From JAEMQF01 sp963850525 (lineage in GTDB: Bacteria; Pseudomonadota; Gammaproteobacteria; Burkholderiales; Burkholderiaceae_C), in contig CAWKLQ010000011.1 in NCBI GenBank assembly GCA_963850525.1, forward strand, positions 186,001 through 250,000: DNA of 64,000 nt. Direction: 5' to 3'. Numbering within the stretch: position 1 is the stretch's first letter; each line of letters starts with the position of its first letter. The notes under the pieces were generated by a model. The model saw nothing but the letters and a program-made list of their open reading frames with translations, was not told the origin of the DNA and made no database searches. A program made the position numbers and the translations under genes. This document shows, in pieces, positions 1-8,057 of this stretch.

Positions 1-451
1 TCGGCAACGCGAGCAGCGCAAGCAGGCTCCACCAGATGCCCGACGGGTCGATCGACAGCTCGCGCAACCAGCTTGCGGTGGCCGGGTTGCTCGCCACCAT
101 CCACGTGAAATTGAACGGCGTGAGCACGAGCGCCAAGACACTCGCCACCGCCGAGATGCTCACCGACAGCGCCGTGTTGCCACGCCCGATGTGCGTGACC
201 ACGTTCGAGAGCGACCCGCCCGGGCACGCCGCGACGAGCAGCATCGCCGCCTCGATGTTCGCCGGCAGGTCGAGCGCGAGCGTGGCGAGCCACGTCGCTC
301 CCGGCAGGAGCACGAATTGCGGGATCAGGCCGCACACGACAGCGCGCGGGGTTTGCGCGACGCGCGTGAAGTCGGCCAAGCGCAATTCGAGCGCGACGGA
401 AAACACCATCGTCGCGAGCACCAGGCTCAGGACCAGTTGTTGAGTACTCAT
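1..451 (-). CDS. Bile acid:sodium symporter family (BASS/SBF) transporter, 3' end cut by window
   Basis: Inner-membrane transporter of the BASS/SBF fold, expected to move an organic anion with sodium. It reads from ATG at 449-451 and leaves the left edge still open, so about 150 N-terminal residues are visible. The visible part is strongly hydrophobic, starting MSTQQLVLSLVL, and carries the family signature ACPGGSVSNVVTHIGRGN followed by a helix rich in Ser and Val; this is the crossover region where sodium-binding residues lie in the family. The substrate cannot be told from sequence. It is divergent from glyQ across an 82-base gap. An arsenite or pantoate exporter of the same superfamily is less likely because of the GGSVSN motif. 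Confidence 0.8.
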   Translation of the reverse strand, partial: MSTQQLVLSLVLATMVFSVALELRLADFTRVAQTPRAVVCGLIPQFVLLPGATWLATLALDLPANIEAAMLLVAACPGGSLSNVVTHIGRGNTALSVSISAVASVLALVLTPFNFTWMVASNPATASWLRELSIDPSGIWWSLLALLALP

Positions 452-533
452 GCGTCAAGCCTAGCGAGGAAATCGCCCTCTAGAATCAAGGGTTTACGCC
501 CAAGCCCGAGTCCTCTCGCGTCTTCTCGACCCC

Positions 534-1454
534 ATGCTTTCGTTCCAGCAAATCATTCTCAAACTGCAGGCCTACTGGTCCGAGCAGGGTTGCGCGCTGC
601 TGCAACCGTATGACATGGAAGTCGGCGCGGGCACCAGCCACACGGCGACGTTCCTGCGTTCGCTCGGCCCCGAGCCGTGGCGCGCCGCCTACGTGCAACC
701 GAGCCGCCGGCCCAAAGACGGGCGCTACGGCAACAACCCGAACCGCCTGCAGCACTATTACCAGTACCAGGTCGTACTGAAGCCGGCGCCGGCGAACATC
801 CTCGAGCTGTACTTGGGCTCGCTCGAGGCGCTCGGCTTCGATTTGCGCGCGAACGACATCCGCTTCGTCGAAGACGATTGGGAAAACCCGACGCTCGGCT
901 GCTGGGGCCTGGGCTGGGAGGTCTGGCTGAACGGCATGGAGGTCACGCAGTTCACCTACTTCCAGCAAGTCGGCGGAATCGACTGCAAACCGATCACCGG
1001 CGAGATCACCTACGGGCTGGAGCGCCTGGCGATGTATTTGCAAGGCGTCGACAACGTTTATGACCTGCAATGGACGCCAGGCTTGAGCTACCGCGACGTG
1101 TACCACCAGAACGAAGTCGAACAAAGCACGTACAACTTCGAGCACAGCGATGTCGAGTTCCTGCTGGCGGCCTTCTCGGCGCACGAGCGCCAGGCGAAAC
1201 ACCTGATGGGGCTGGACCTCGCCTTGCCCGCCTACGAGCAGTTGCTCAAGGCCGCACACAGCTTCAACCTGCTCGACGCACGCGGCGCGATCAGCGTCAC
1301 GGAGCGCGCCGCGTACATCGGGCGCATCCGCAACGTCTCGCGCAGCGTCGCGCAGAGTTATCTCGAAAGCCGCGCGCGCTTGAGCTTCCCGATGGCGCCG
1401 CGCGAGTGGGCGGCAGAGGTCAGCGCCAAGCTCGAAGCGCGCAAGGCAGCCTAA
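534..1454 (+). CDS. glyQ: Glycyl-tRNA synthetase alpha subunit
   Basis: Cytoplasmic class II aminoacyl-tRNA synthetase catalytic subunit; with GlyS it forms the bacterial alpha2beta2 enzyme that charges tRNA-Gly. The 306-residue length and sequence are typical: it begins MLSFQQIILKLQAYWSEQGC, followed by ARYVQPSRRP-like and DGRYGNNPNRLQHYYQYQVV segments that hold class II motif residues, and GCWGLGWEVWLNGMEVTQFTYFQQVGG. The start is the ATG right after a short leader; earlier in-frame starts are absent. Three bases separate it from glyS, so the two are co-transcribed and probably translationally coupled. No T-box-like leader is visible in the 82-base upstream gap. Confidence 0.98.
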   Translation: MLSFQQIILKLQAYWSEQGCALLQPYDMEVGAGTSHTATFLRSLGPEPWRAAYVQPSRRPKDGRYGNNPNRLQHYYQYQVVLKPAPANILELYLGSLEALGFDLRANDIRFVEDDWENPTLGCWGLGWEVWLNGMEVTQFTYFQQVGGIDCKPITGEITYGLERLAMYLQGVDNVYDLQWTPGLSYRDVYHQNEVEQSTYNFEHSDVEFLLAAFSAHERQAKHLMGLDLALPAYEQLLKAAHSFNLLDARGAISVTERAAYIGRIRNVSRSVAQSYLESRARLSFPMAPREWAAEVSAKLEARKAA

Positions 1455-1457
1455 GCG

Positions 1458-3605
1458 ATGAGCGCAACAAGAAATCTGCTCGTCGAATTGCTCGTCGAAG
1501 AGCTACCGCCGAAAGCGCTGAAGGCGCTGAGCGAGTCGTTCGCCGAGGGAATCGCTCACAGTCTGCGCACCCAGGGCCTGGCGACCGATCAATCCGCCGT
1601 CACGCCCTACGCCACGCCACGCCGGCTCGCCGTGCACCTCAGCGCCGTGCTGTCGTTTGCGAAGGACGCAGCGCGCTCGCACAAGTTGATGCCGGTCAGC
1701 GTCGGCCTCAGCGCGACCGGCGACGCAACCCCCGCCTTGCTGAAAAAACTCGCCGCCTTGGGCGCCGATGCGAGCGCCGTTCCCGGCTTGCGGCGCCAAC
1801 TCGACGGCAAGGCCGAGGCACTGTTCCTCGACGCGCTCGTCAAGGGCGCGACGCTCCAGGAGGGCCTGCAAGTCGCGCTGGACACTGCGCTGGCCAAACT
1901 GCCGATTCCCAAACTCATGCAATACCAGCTCGCCGACGGCTGGACCAGCGTGCAGTTCGTTCGCCCGGCGCATGCCCTCGTGGCGCTGCACGGCGCTGAC
2001 GTCGTGCCGGTCACGGCGCTGGGCCTGCAAGCGGGCCGGCACACCGAAGGGCACCGCTTCGAAGCGACCTTGAGCCCGGTGATGCTCAGCGACGCCGACC
2101 ACTACGCACGCCAGCTCGAAGAGCAAGGCGCGGTGATCGCAAGCTTCGCTACGCGCCGCAGCGAAATCAGCCGCCAGCTGCACGCGGCAGCGGCGCGCGA
2201 GGGACTGGTGCCGATCGACGACGCTGCGCTGCTCGATGAAGTGACGGCGCTCGTCGAGCGCCCAAACGTCGTCTTGTGCGAATTCGAACGCGAGTTTCTC
2301 CACGTTCCGCAGGAATGCCTGATCCTGACGATGAAGGCGAACCAGAAGTACTTTCCGCTGCTCGACGCGCAAGCGCGCCTGACGAACAAGTTTCTCGTCG
2401 TCAGCAATATCCGCCCGGCGGACCCGAGCCGCGTCATCGGCGGCAACGAGCGCGTCGTGCGGCCGCGCCTGGCCGACGCGAAGTTTTTCTTCGACCAGGA
2501 TCGCAAGCGCACGCTCGAATCGCGGATTGCCGGCCTGGACAAGGTCGTCTATCACAACCAGCTCGGCAGCCTGGGCGACCGGGTGCGACGCGTGCGCGCG
2601 ATCGCCGCAGCCATCGGCCGCCAACTCGGTGGCGAGGTTCTCGCCGAAAACGCCGACCGCGCCGCGCAGCTTGCCAAAGCCGATCTCACGACCGACATGG
2701 TCGGCGAGTTTCCCGAGCTGCAAGGCATCATGGGCGGTTACTACGCGCGCCACGATGGCCTGAGTGAAGACGTCGCGTTCGCCATCGAAGACCATTACAA
2801 GCCGCGCTTTGCGGGCGACGTCTTGCCGCGCAATACGACCGGCATCGTGGTTGCCTTGGCCGACAAGCTGGAGATTCTGGTCGGGCTGTTCGGCATCGGC
2901 CAACTGCCCAGCGGCGACAAGGATCCGTTCGCGCTGCGCCGCCATGGCCTGGGCGTCCTGCGCATGTTGACGGAACGCCTGCCCGGGACGACGCTCGATC
3001 GCGCCGTCGACCTCGCGATCGCTTCGCCGATCTGGCCGCCATCGGTGAGAACCTCGATGACTAGCGCACAGGGAGCGCCTGAATCGCTGAGGAGTCAGCT
3101 GTTGCAATTTCTCGGGGACCGACTCGCCGTGACGATGCGCGAGCAGGGCTATTCCGCCCAGGAAGTTGACGCGGTGCTCAGTGACGACAAGTTCTGGTCG
3201 CTTTCCGAGGTAGCCGCCCGCCTGGCCGCGGTGCGTCAATTCAGCGCGCTACCGGAAGCGGCGTCGCTCGCGGCTGCGAACAAGCGCGTCGGCAACATCC
3301 TGAAGAAGAGTGCCGCAGCCGATTCGAAGGCCGTGGACCCCGCCTTGCTCCTTGAACCCGCCGAGCGCGCCCTGGACGCTGCGCTGCGTGCGGCGAGCCC
3401 CTTGTCGGAAGCGGCATTCGAGCGCCGCGACTACACCGCCTCGCTGTGCGCACTTGCCGCACTGAAGACCCCCGTGGACGCCTTCTTCGACTCGGTGATG
3501 GTCAACGCCGAAGACCCGCAGCTGCGCGCCAACCGCCTGGCCCTGCTCGCACAATTGCACCTGGCGATGAACCGTGTGGCCGATCTCTCCAAGCTCGCGG
3601 CGTGA
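1458..3605 (+). CDS. glyS: Glycyl-tRNA synthetase beta subunit
   Basis: Beta subunit of the tetrameric glycyl-tRNA synthetase, which recognises tRNA-Gly and is essential for activity. It is 715 residues long, close to the usual bacterial length near 690-720. The N-terminus NLLVELLVEELPPKALKAL, the central MKANQKYFPLLDA segment, and the HD-like stretch GEFPELQGIMGGYYARHDG are family hallmarks; the C-terminal third is the DALR-type tRNA-binding region. It begins 3 bases after glyQ and ends 17 bases before gmhB. Confidence 0.98.
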   Translation: MSATRNLLVELLVEELPPKALKALSESFAEGIAHSLRTQGLATDQSAVTPYATPRRLAVHLSAVLSFAKDAARSHKLMPVSVGLSATGDATPALLKKLAALGADASAVPGLRRQLDGKAEALFLDALVKGATLQEGLQVALDTALAKLPIPKLMQYQLADGWTSVQFVRPAHALVALHGADVVPVTALGLQAGRHTEGHRFEATLSPVMLSDADHYARQLEEQGAVIASFATRRSEISRQLHAAAAREGLVPIDDAALLDEVTALVERPNVVLCEFEREFLHVPQECLILTMKANQKYFPLLDAQARLTNKFLVVSNIRPADPSRVIGGNERVVRPRLADAKFFFDQDRKRTLESRIAGLDKVVYHNQLGSLGDRVRRVRAIAAAIGRQLGGEVLAENADRAAQLAKADLTTDMVGEFPELQGIMGGYYARHDGLSEDVAFAIEDHYKPRFAGDVLPRNTTGIVVALADKLEILVGLFGIGQLPSGDKDPFALRRHGLGVLRMLTERLPGTTLDRAVDLAIASPIWPPSVRTSMTSAQGAPESLRSQLLQFLGDRLAVTMREQGYSAQEVDAVLSDDKFWSLSEVAARLAAVRQFSALPEAASLAAANKRVGNILKKSAAADSKAVDPALLLEPAERALDAALRAASPLSEAAFERRDYTASLCALAALKTPVDAFFDSVMVNAEDPQLRANRLALLAQLHLAMNRVADLSKLAA

Positions 3606-3622
3606 GAGACTGAGCCGACATC

Positions 3623-4246
3623 ATGAAACTCATCATCCTCGACCGCGACGGCACGATCAATGAAGACCGCGACGACTATGTGAAGTCGGCCGACGAATGG
3701 GTGCCGATTCCGGGTTCGCTCGAAGCGATTGCGCGCCTCAACCACGCCGGCTGGCACACCGTCGTCGCGACGAATCAATCGGGCCTCGGGCGCGGCTTGT
3801 TCGACATGGCCGCACTCAACGCGATGCACGTGAAAATGAACAAACGGCTCGCGCAGCTGGGCGGGCGCATCGACGCCGTGTTCTTCTGTCCGCACGCCCC
3901 GGCGGACGCGTGCGACTGCCGCAAGCCCGCGCCGGGACTCATCAAATTGATCGGCGAACGCTACGGCGCGCACCTGGAGAACGTTCCCGTCGTCGGCGAC
4001 TCGCTGCGCGATTTGCAGGCCGGCCAGCTGCTCGGCTGCCCGTTGCATCTGGTGCTCACCGGCAAGAGCGAGGGCCTGGACGAAGCGCAACTCGCGAAGA
4101 TGCGCGACCTCGTTCCCGACATGCACGTGCACGCCGACCTGGCCGCATTTGCCGAGGCGCAGGTGCGCGGCGACCGCCTGCAGCACGGCCCGACCGATCA
4201 GAACGACACGCTCTACGGTCACACGCAGCTCGGGGGAACGCTCTGA
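3623..4246 (+). CDS. gmhB: D-glycero-beta-D-manno-heptose 1,7-bisphosphate 7-phosphatase
   Basis: HAD-superfamily phosphatase that removes the C7 phosphate from heptose bisphosphate during synthesis of the ADP-heptose used for LPS inner core. HAD motif I is LDRDGTINEDRDDYV near residue 5, motif II is VVATNQSGLGRG, and the zinc-binding CPHAPADACDCRKPAPG loop (Cys-x-His and two Cys) is characteristic of GmhB rather than histidinol-phosphatase. Motif III/IV is VVGDSLRDLQAGQLLGC. It is 207 residues long. Its TGA overlaps the ATG of plsC by one base, so the two are coupled. Confidence 0.94.
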   Translation: MKLIILDRDGTINEDRDDYVKSADEWVPIPGSLEAIARLNHAGWHTVVATNQSGLGRGLFDMAALNAMHVKMNKRLAQLGGRIDAVFFCPHAPADACDCRKPAPGLIKLIGERYGAHLENVPVVGDSLRDLQAGQLLGCPLHLVLTGKSEGLDEAQLAKMRDLVPDMHVHADLAAFAEAQVRGDRLQHGPTDQNDTLYGHTQLGGTL

Positions 4247-5004
4247 TGGGCGGCCTGTGGTACGGCGCGCGCTCGGTGGTGTTCGTGCTGTTCCTCGCGC
4301 TGTCGGTGGTGCCTTGGGCGCTTGCCGTCGTGATCGTCTCCATCTTCGTTCGCGGGCCTGTGATCTACGCGATGTGCGTGGGCTGGCTGCGCACCGCGAT
4401 CTGGGGCGCCAAGGTGATTTGCGGCGTGCACGCGCGGCTGCACGGCATGGCCAACCTGCCCGACGGACCGCTCGTGCTTTTGCCCAAACACCAGTCGACC
4501 TGGGAGACGTTTGCTTTTCCCGGCCTGATGCCGCGGCCGCTCGCCTACGTGTTCAAGCGCGAATTGCTCTACATCCCCTTCTTCGGCTGGGCGATGGCGC
4601 GAATGGACATGATCCACATCGACCGCAGCAAGCGCGCCGAAGCGTGGAACAAGGTCGCCGAACAAGGCCGGCGCCTGATGGCCAACGGCCACTGGGTCAT
4701 CATGTTTCCCGAAGGCACGCGCACGCCGCGCGGCAGCCAGGGCACGTACAAGAGCGGCGGCACGCGCCTGGCGGTGGCCGCGGGCGTTCCCGTGCTGCCG
4801 ATCGCCGTGACGTCGGCGCGCTGCTGGCCGCGCAAGACGTTCACGCTGCGCCCGGGCGTCATCGACGTGTCGATCGGCCACCCCATCCCGAGCAGCGGCC
4901 GCGAACCTGACGAGCTGATGCGCGAAGTCGAGCGCTGGATCGAAACCGAAATGCGGCGCCTCGATCCTGAGGCTTACGCAGTCTCAACAACCGCCGCCGC
5001 CTGA
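4246..5004 (+). CDS. plsC: 1-acyl-sn-glycerol-3-phosphate acyltransferase (PlsC family)
   Basis: Membrane-bound lysophosphatidic acid acyltransferase of phospholipid synthesis. There is a long N-terminal hydrophobic segment at about residues 8-40, then the acyltransferase block I KHQSTWETF (His with Glu where many families have Asp), the FKRELLYIPFFGWAM block, and FPEGTRTPRGSQGTYKSGG with the glycerol-phosphate-binding EGTR. It is 252 residues long. The start ATG shares its A with the gmhB stop. Heptose phosphatase next to PlsC fits an envelope-lipid operon. Confidence 0.92.
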   Translation: MGGLWYGARSVVFVLFLALSVVPWALAVVIVSIFVRGPVIYAMCVGWLRTAIWGAKVICGVHARLHGMANLPDGPLVLLPKHQSTWETFAFPGLMPRPLAYVFKRELLYIPFFGWAMARMDMIHIDRSKRAEAWNKVAEQGRRLMANGHWVIMFPEGTRTPRGSQGTYKSGGTRLAVAAGVPVLPIAVTSARCWPRKTFTLRPGVIDVSIGHPIPSSGREPDELMREVERWIETEMRRLDPEAYAVSTTAAA

Positions 5005-5022
5005 CGCCGCGCCAGCCCTGCG

Positions 5023-5964
5023 ATGCGCCCCGCAAGCGACCCCGACGCGCGCCAGTTGTCGCTGTTCGACGCGCCGGCCGACACGCCTGCTCGCCGCGAC
5101 GAGCGCGCCCATTCCGGTGACGCGCCTGCAGCGCCCGACGGCCCGGCTGCGCCACTCGAAGCCCCGCCCACGGATGCCCCCGGCCTCAGCCCGGCGGTCT
5201 TTCGCCACCCGCACGCGAGCCGCGAAATCCACCTGCACCAGCACCTCGTCAGCTACGCCTTGAAGCGGGCGCGGCGCAGCAGCATCGGCTTCATCGTCGG
5301 CGCTGAAGGCCTGAGCGTGAACGCGCCGCGCTGGGTCGGCATCGGCGACATTGAAGCGGCGCTGCAGGAAAAGGCCGCGTGGATTCTGCGCAAGCTGCAA
5401 GAGCAGCAGACGCGCGCGCGGCGCCTGCAAGCCGCCAAGGTCGACTGGCGCGAAGGCACGACGATCCCGTTCCTCGGCGAAGACGTGATCATCGTGCTCG
5501 ATGCGCGCGGCACCGGCGCGGTGTTGAACAGCGACACGTCGCCGGTCCAGGGCCAGCTCGCGGGCGTGCCGCGCCTGACCCTGCACGTCGGCCTGCCCGA
5601 CAGCGCCACGCCCGAGCAGATTCGCGACGCCGTGCAATCCTGGCTGCAGCGCCAGGCGTGGCGCATTTTCGAAGAGCGCTGCCAGCACTTCGCGACGCAA
5701 CTCAAGGTGCGCTACACGCGTCTGGCGTTGTCGTCGGCACAAACGCGTTGGGGCAGCGCCAACGCCGACGGCTCGATCCGCCTGAACTGGCGCCTCGTGC
5801 ACTTCGCGCTGCCGACAATCGACTACGTCGTCACGCACGAACTCGCGCACCTGCGCGAAATGAACCACAGCCCGCGCTTCTGGGACGTGGTGCGCTCCGT
5901 GCTGCCCGACTACGAGCGCGCGCGCGGCAACCTCAAGGACGATGTGTTGCCGGTGTTCGAGTGA
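5023..5964 (+). CDS. SprT/YgjP-like zinc metallopeptidase (DUF45, M48-type)
   Basis: Predicted zinc metallohydrolase of the YgjP/DUF45 family; the physiological substrate is unknown. The first 60 residues are Pro/Ala-rich and probably disordered. The catalytic motif is VVTHELAHLREMNHSPRFW near the C-terminus: His-Glu-x-x-His plus a third His, with the following Phe-Trp typical of the family. TRLALSSAQTRWGSANADG just upstream is also conserved. It is 313 residues long and follows plsC by 18 bases, so it is likely the last gene of the glyQS operon. Confidence 0.88.
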   Translation: MRPASDPDARQLSLFDAPADTPARRDERAHSGDAPAAPDGPAAPLEAPPTDAPGLSPAVFRHPHASREIHLHQHLVSYALKRARRSSIGFIVGAEGLSVNAPRWVGIGDIEAALQEKAAWILRKLQEQQTRARRLQAAKVDWREGTTIPFLGEDVIIVLDARGTGAVLNSDTSPVQGQLAGVPRLTLHVGLPDSATPEQIRDAVQSWLQRQAWRIFEERCQHFATQLKVRYTRLALSSAQTRWGSANADGSIRLNWRLVHFALPTIDYVVTHELAHLREMNHSPRFWDVVRSVLPDYERARGNLKDDVLPVFE

Positions 5965-6039
5965 TGCCCGCACGTGGGGCGTATCCACATTCCGTTGAGC
6001 CGGAACTGCCAGCCGAGCCCGCCAAGCCGGTCCGTCGAG

Positions 6040-6300
6040 TCAAGCCTTCGCCCCAAGGCGCTTGACCTCACCGCTGCGCGTCAGCGAAAAGAATGCGGGT
6101 GGCGCGACAGCGCTGGCCTGCCGCAAGATTGCAGCGTGGCAGCGGACCACGATGTCGCCCGTTTCCGCGCCGTCAAGCCACCCTGCGTGAACACGAATAC
6201 GTGCAGGCGGGCGCTTCGCATTGCGGCCAGTTCATTCGCCTTGTAGCGAATGCGCTGGTAAGCGGACAGCCAACCCATCTTGAACTCACGCGCTGAAACG
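6040..6300 (-). pseudogene. PIN-domain (VapC-like, PIN_10 type) toxin remnant, truncated and frameshifted
   Basis: The minus strand reads YQRIRYKANELAAMRSARL then HVFVFTQGGLT in one frame (about 6278 to 6195), and then LDGAETGDIVVRCHAAILRQ followed by a segment ending GEVKRLGAKA in another frame to a TGA at 6040-6042. Restoring one G in the GGCTTGACGGCGCGG stretch joins them into the usual C-terminal half of a PIN-like toxin (K-D-x-RIRYR, VFVLT-x-GNLTG, GxVxRL). The N-terminal half with the first acidic residues is missing. I call this a dead toxin fragment; the family assignment comes from recalled motif patterns. Confidence 0.55.
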
Positions 6301-6387
6301 CGTACAGCTGTATGAAGGTTTCGGCGCGAGCGTTCAACGACGCCCGACGTTGCGTTGTGACGCGCAGTCCCGCGGGCCGACGTCGGT

Positions 6388-6939
6388 TCAGTTGCCGGTG
6401 GCAGGCATCCAGCGATGCGGCAACAACTCCCCGATGCGACTGTCCGGCTGCGTGGGCAAGCGCTCAAGCACGTCGCGCAGGTACGCGTAGGGATCGTGTC
6501 CGTTGAGCCGCGCCGAGTGCACCAGGCTCATCACGGCTGCGGCGCGTTGACCCGCGCGCAGTGAGCCGGCGAACAGCCCGTTCGATCGCCCGATGGCAAT
6601 CGGCCTGATTTGGTTCTCCACCCAATTGTTGTCCGCCGGCAGTGCGCCGTCATCCAGGTAACGCGTCAACGCGCTCCAGCGCGCCAGGCTGTAGTCGATC
6701 GCCTTGGCGGTTGCGGTGCCGTCGGGGACTCTCTGTCGTTGCGCCGTGAGCCAGGCGTGCAAGGTGTCGGCCACCGGCCTGGCTTTGAGTTGGCGAATCC
6801 GTCGTCGCTCCTCTAGGTCGAGTTCCTTCACCTCGCGCTCGACTTCATACAGCTGGATGAAGAATTTCAGCGCCTGTTCGCCGATTTTGAACCGGTCCCC
6901 GTTCATTGGACGCCACGAAGCACGATGAGCGTTATCCAC
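6388..6939 (-). pseudogene. IS66-family transposase (TnpC) C-terminal remnant
   Basis: The frame matches roughly the last 170 residues of the IS66 DDE transposase, which is normally about 510 residues: GEQALKFFIQLYEVEREVKE, then a helical segment, RWSALTRYLDDGALPADNNWVEN containing the final catalytic Glu, RPIAIGRSNGLFAGS, and the C-terminal SARLNGHDPYAYLRDVLERL. Everything upstream is absent: before about 6900 the reading frame becomes unrelated. No tnpA/tnpB or clear terminal repeats are seen. It is a nonfunctional scar next to the PIN remnant. Confidence 0.85.
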
Positions 6940-7045
6940 GGACGGCCGGTTCGGTCGCCATCCGGCGGCTGCGCGGCGTTCATGGCTTGCGCCGAGAAAT
7001 GTGCAGGCTCATGCGGTCTCGATGCCCACAATCTTGATCCGCCGC

Positions 7046-7369
7046 TCAGGCATCGATTTCACGCTGCAGCGCGTCGATGCTGTCGAGCACGCCACAGAAC
7101 TTGTTGCCGAAATTCGAGAGCCGGTACTCAACGCGCGGCGGAATTTCCGGATACGCCTGCTTGTCCAGAATCCCGAAGCGAACCAGCTTGCTCAGGCGTT
7201 CGTTGAGGACCTTCTTCGACACGCCGTCGATCGCGTGTTCCAGCGCGCCCGGGCGGTGCACGCCGCTGCGCACCGCGCCGAGCACCGCCAGCGACCACTT
7301 GCAGCCGACGATGTCTTCGACCATGCGGGCCACGTCGGCGGCGCGCACGCCGGGGCTCGCCTCACTCAT
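7046..7369 (-). CDS. HxlR-family winged-helix transcriptional regulator
   Basis: Small DNA-binding regulator of the HxlR (MarR-like) family, 107 residues from the ATG at 7367-7369. Family features are the N-terminal VEDIVGCKWSLAVLGAV, the recognition region HAIDGVSKKVLNERLSKLVRFG, and the wing DKQAYPEIPPRVEYRLSNFG. HxlR proteins often sense electrophiles or redox stress by a cysteine; here Cys is present near residue 23 and near the C-terminus. It is divergently transcribed from the cytochrome P460 gene across 108 bases, so control of that gene is likely. A longer frame extends upstream but lies across the P460 gene and is a shadow. Confidence 0.85.
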   Translation of the reverse strand: MSEASPGVRAADVARMVEDIVGCKWSLAVLGAVRSGVHRPGALEHAIDGVSKKVLNERLSKLVRFGILDKQAYPEIPPRVEYRLSNFGNKFCGVLDSIDALQREIDA

Positions 7370-7385
7370 CGATCGACACTCAAAA

Positions 7386-7411
7386 GTACCTGGGGCACCG
7401 TTTTGTACCTG
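7386..7411. promoter_or_regulatory. Tandem GTACCTG repeat, candidate HxlR operator
   Basis: The heptamer GTACCTG occurs at 7386-7392 and 7405-7411, 19 bases apart (about two helical turns), in the divergent region between the HxlR gene and the P460 gene. GTAC-type half sites are known for several HxlR-family regulators. No other repeat is evident in this gap. The assignment is inference from position and spacing. Confidence 0.35.
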
Positions 7412-7477
7412 CTGTTCAAGCGCGGCGCGGCGTGCTGGAATGCGCCGCCTCTCATCTTGAATTGTAGGAGTGCCACC

Positions 7478-7957
7478 ATGCACAAACTGACCACACTTGC
7501 CGCGACCCTCGCATTCGCTGCGTCGGCCCTGGCCGCTGACACCGCCGCCGTGCCTTACCCGACCGGCTACCGCAGCTGGACCCATGTGAAGAGCATGGTC
7601 ATCCAGCCCGGTCACGCGCTGTACGACGCGTTCGGCGGCATCCACCACCTCTACGCGAACAGCAAGGCCGAAGCGGGCTACAAGAGCGGCAAATTCCCCG
7701 ACGGCGCCGTCATCGTGTTCGACTTGCTGGAGGCAAAGGCTGCCGACAACACGGTGCAGGAGGGCGCACGCAAGGTGGTCGGCGTGATGACCAAGAACGC
7801 CGCGAAGTACAAGGCCACCGGTGGCTGGGGCTATGAGGGTTTCAAGGGCGACTCGACGACGGAGCGTGCCGTGGGCAATAACGCAGCGACGGCGTGTTAC
7901 CAGTGCCACACCGCGCAGAAGGACAAGGACTTCGTGTTCTCCGCCTATCGCAAGTAG
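7478..7957 (+). CDS. Cytochrome P460 family protein, exported
   Basis: Periplasmic c-type haem protein of the cytochrome P460 family; members oxidise hydroxylamine or nitric oxide using a haem cross-linked to a Lys. 159 residues, with a signal peptide at 1-20 (MHKLTTLAATLAFAASALAA), the body SWTHVKSMVIQPGHALYDAF GGIHH (typical of the family), and a C-terminal haem-binding CYQCH. An AGGAG Shine-Dalgarno lies at about 7466-7470. It stands alone, opposite an HxlR regulator. Whether the Lys cross-link forms, and the substrate, cannot be read from sequence. Confidence 0.86.
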   Translation: MHKLTTLAATLAFAASALAADTAAVPYPTGYRSWTHVKSMVIQPGHALYDAFGGIHHLYANSKAEAGYKSGKFPDGAVIVFDLLEAKAADNTVQEGARKVVGVMTKNAAKYKATGGWGYEGFKGDSTTERAVGNNAATACYQCHTAQKDKDFVFSAYRK

Positions 7958-7962
7958 GTTTT

Positions 7963-7993
7963 CCCCCAGGCGGGGGCCCGGCCGCAGCCGGGC
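7963..7993 (+). terminator. Tandem GC hairpins after the P460 gene
   Basis: Five bases after the stop there is CCCCC-AGGC-GGGGG at 7963-7976, then GCCCGGC-CGCA-GCCGGGC at 7976-7993. They share a base, so only one can form at a time. No T-run follows, so termination would be weak or factor-dependent. Confidence 0.4.
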
Positions 7994-8057
7994 CGCCCGA
8001 CCGTAGACTGCGCTGCCAGGCTTGGCCACCCCACGCCACCGCACCGGAGCAGCGCAC

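Noticed and set aside
452..533. Glycine riboswitch or T-box before glyQ
   Set aside because: The 82-base gap is too short and lacks the conserved elements; only a weak TAGAAT -10-like hexamer at 481-486 is seen, without a matching -35.
486..3239. Long minus-strand open frames opposite glyQ and glyS (486-1259 and 1503-3239)
   Set aside because: They are shadows created by high GC in the third codon position; the products are Arg/Ala/Gln-rich without domains, and glyQ/glyS are unmistakable.
5965..6065. Possible 33-residue peptide (MPARGAYPHSVEPE) after the metallopeptidase gene
   Set aside because: No ribosome-binding site of its own and it overlaps the end of the PIN remnant; not supportable.
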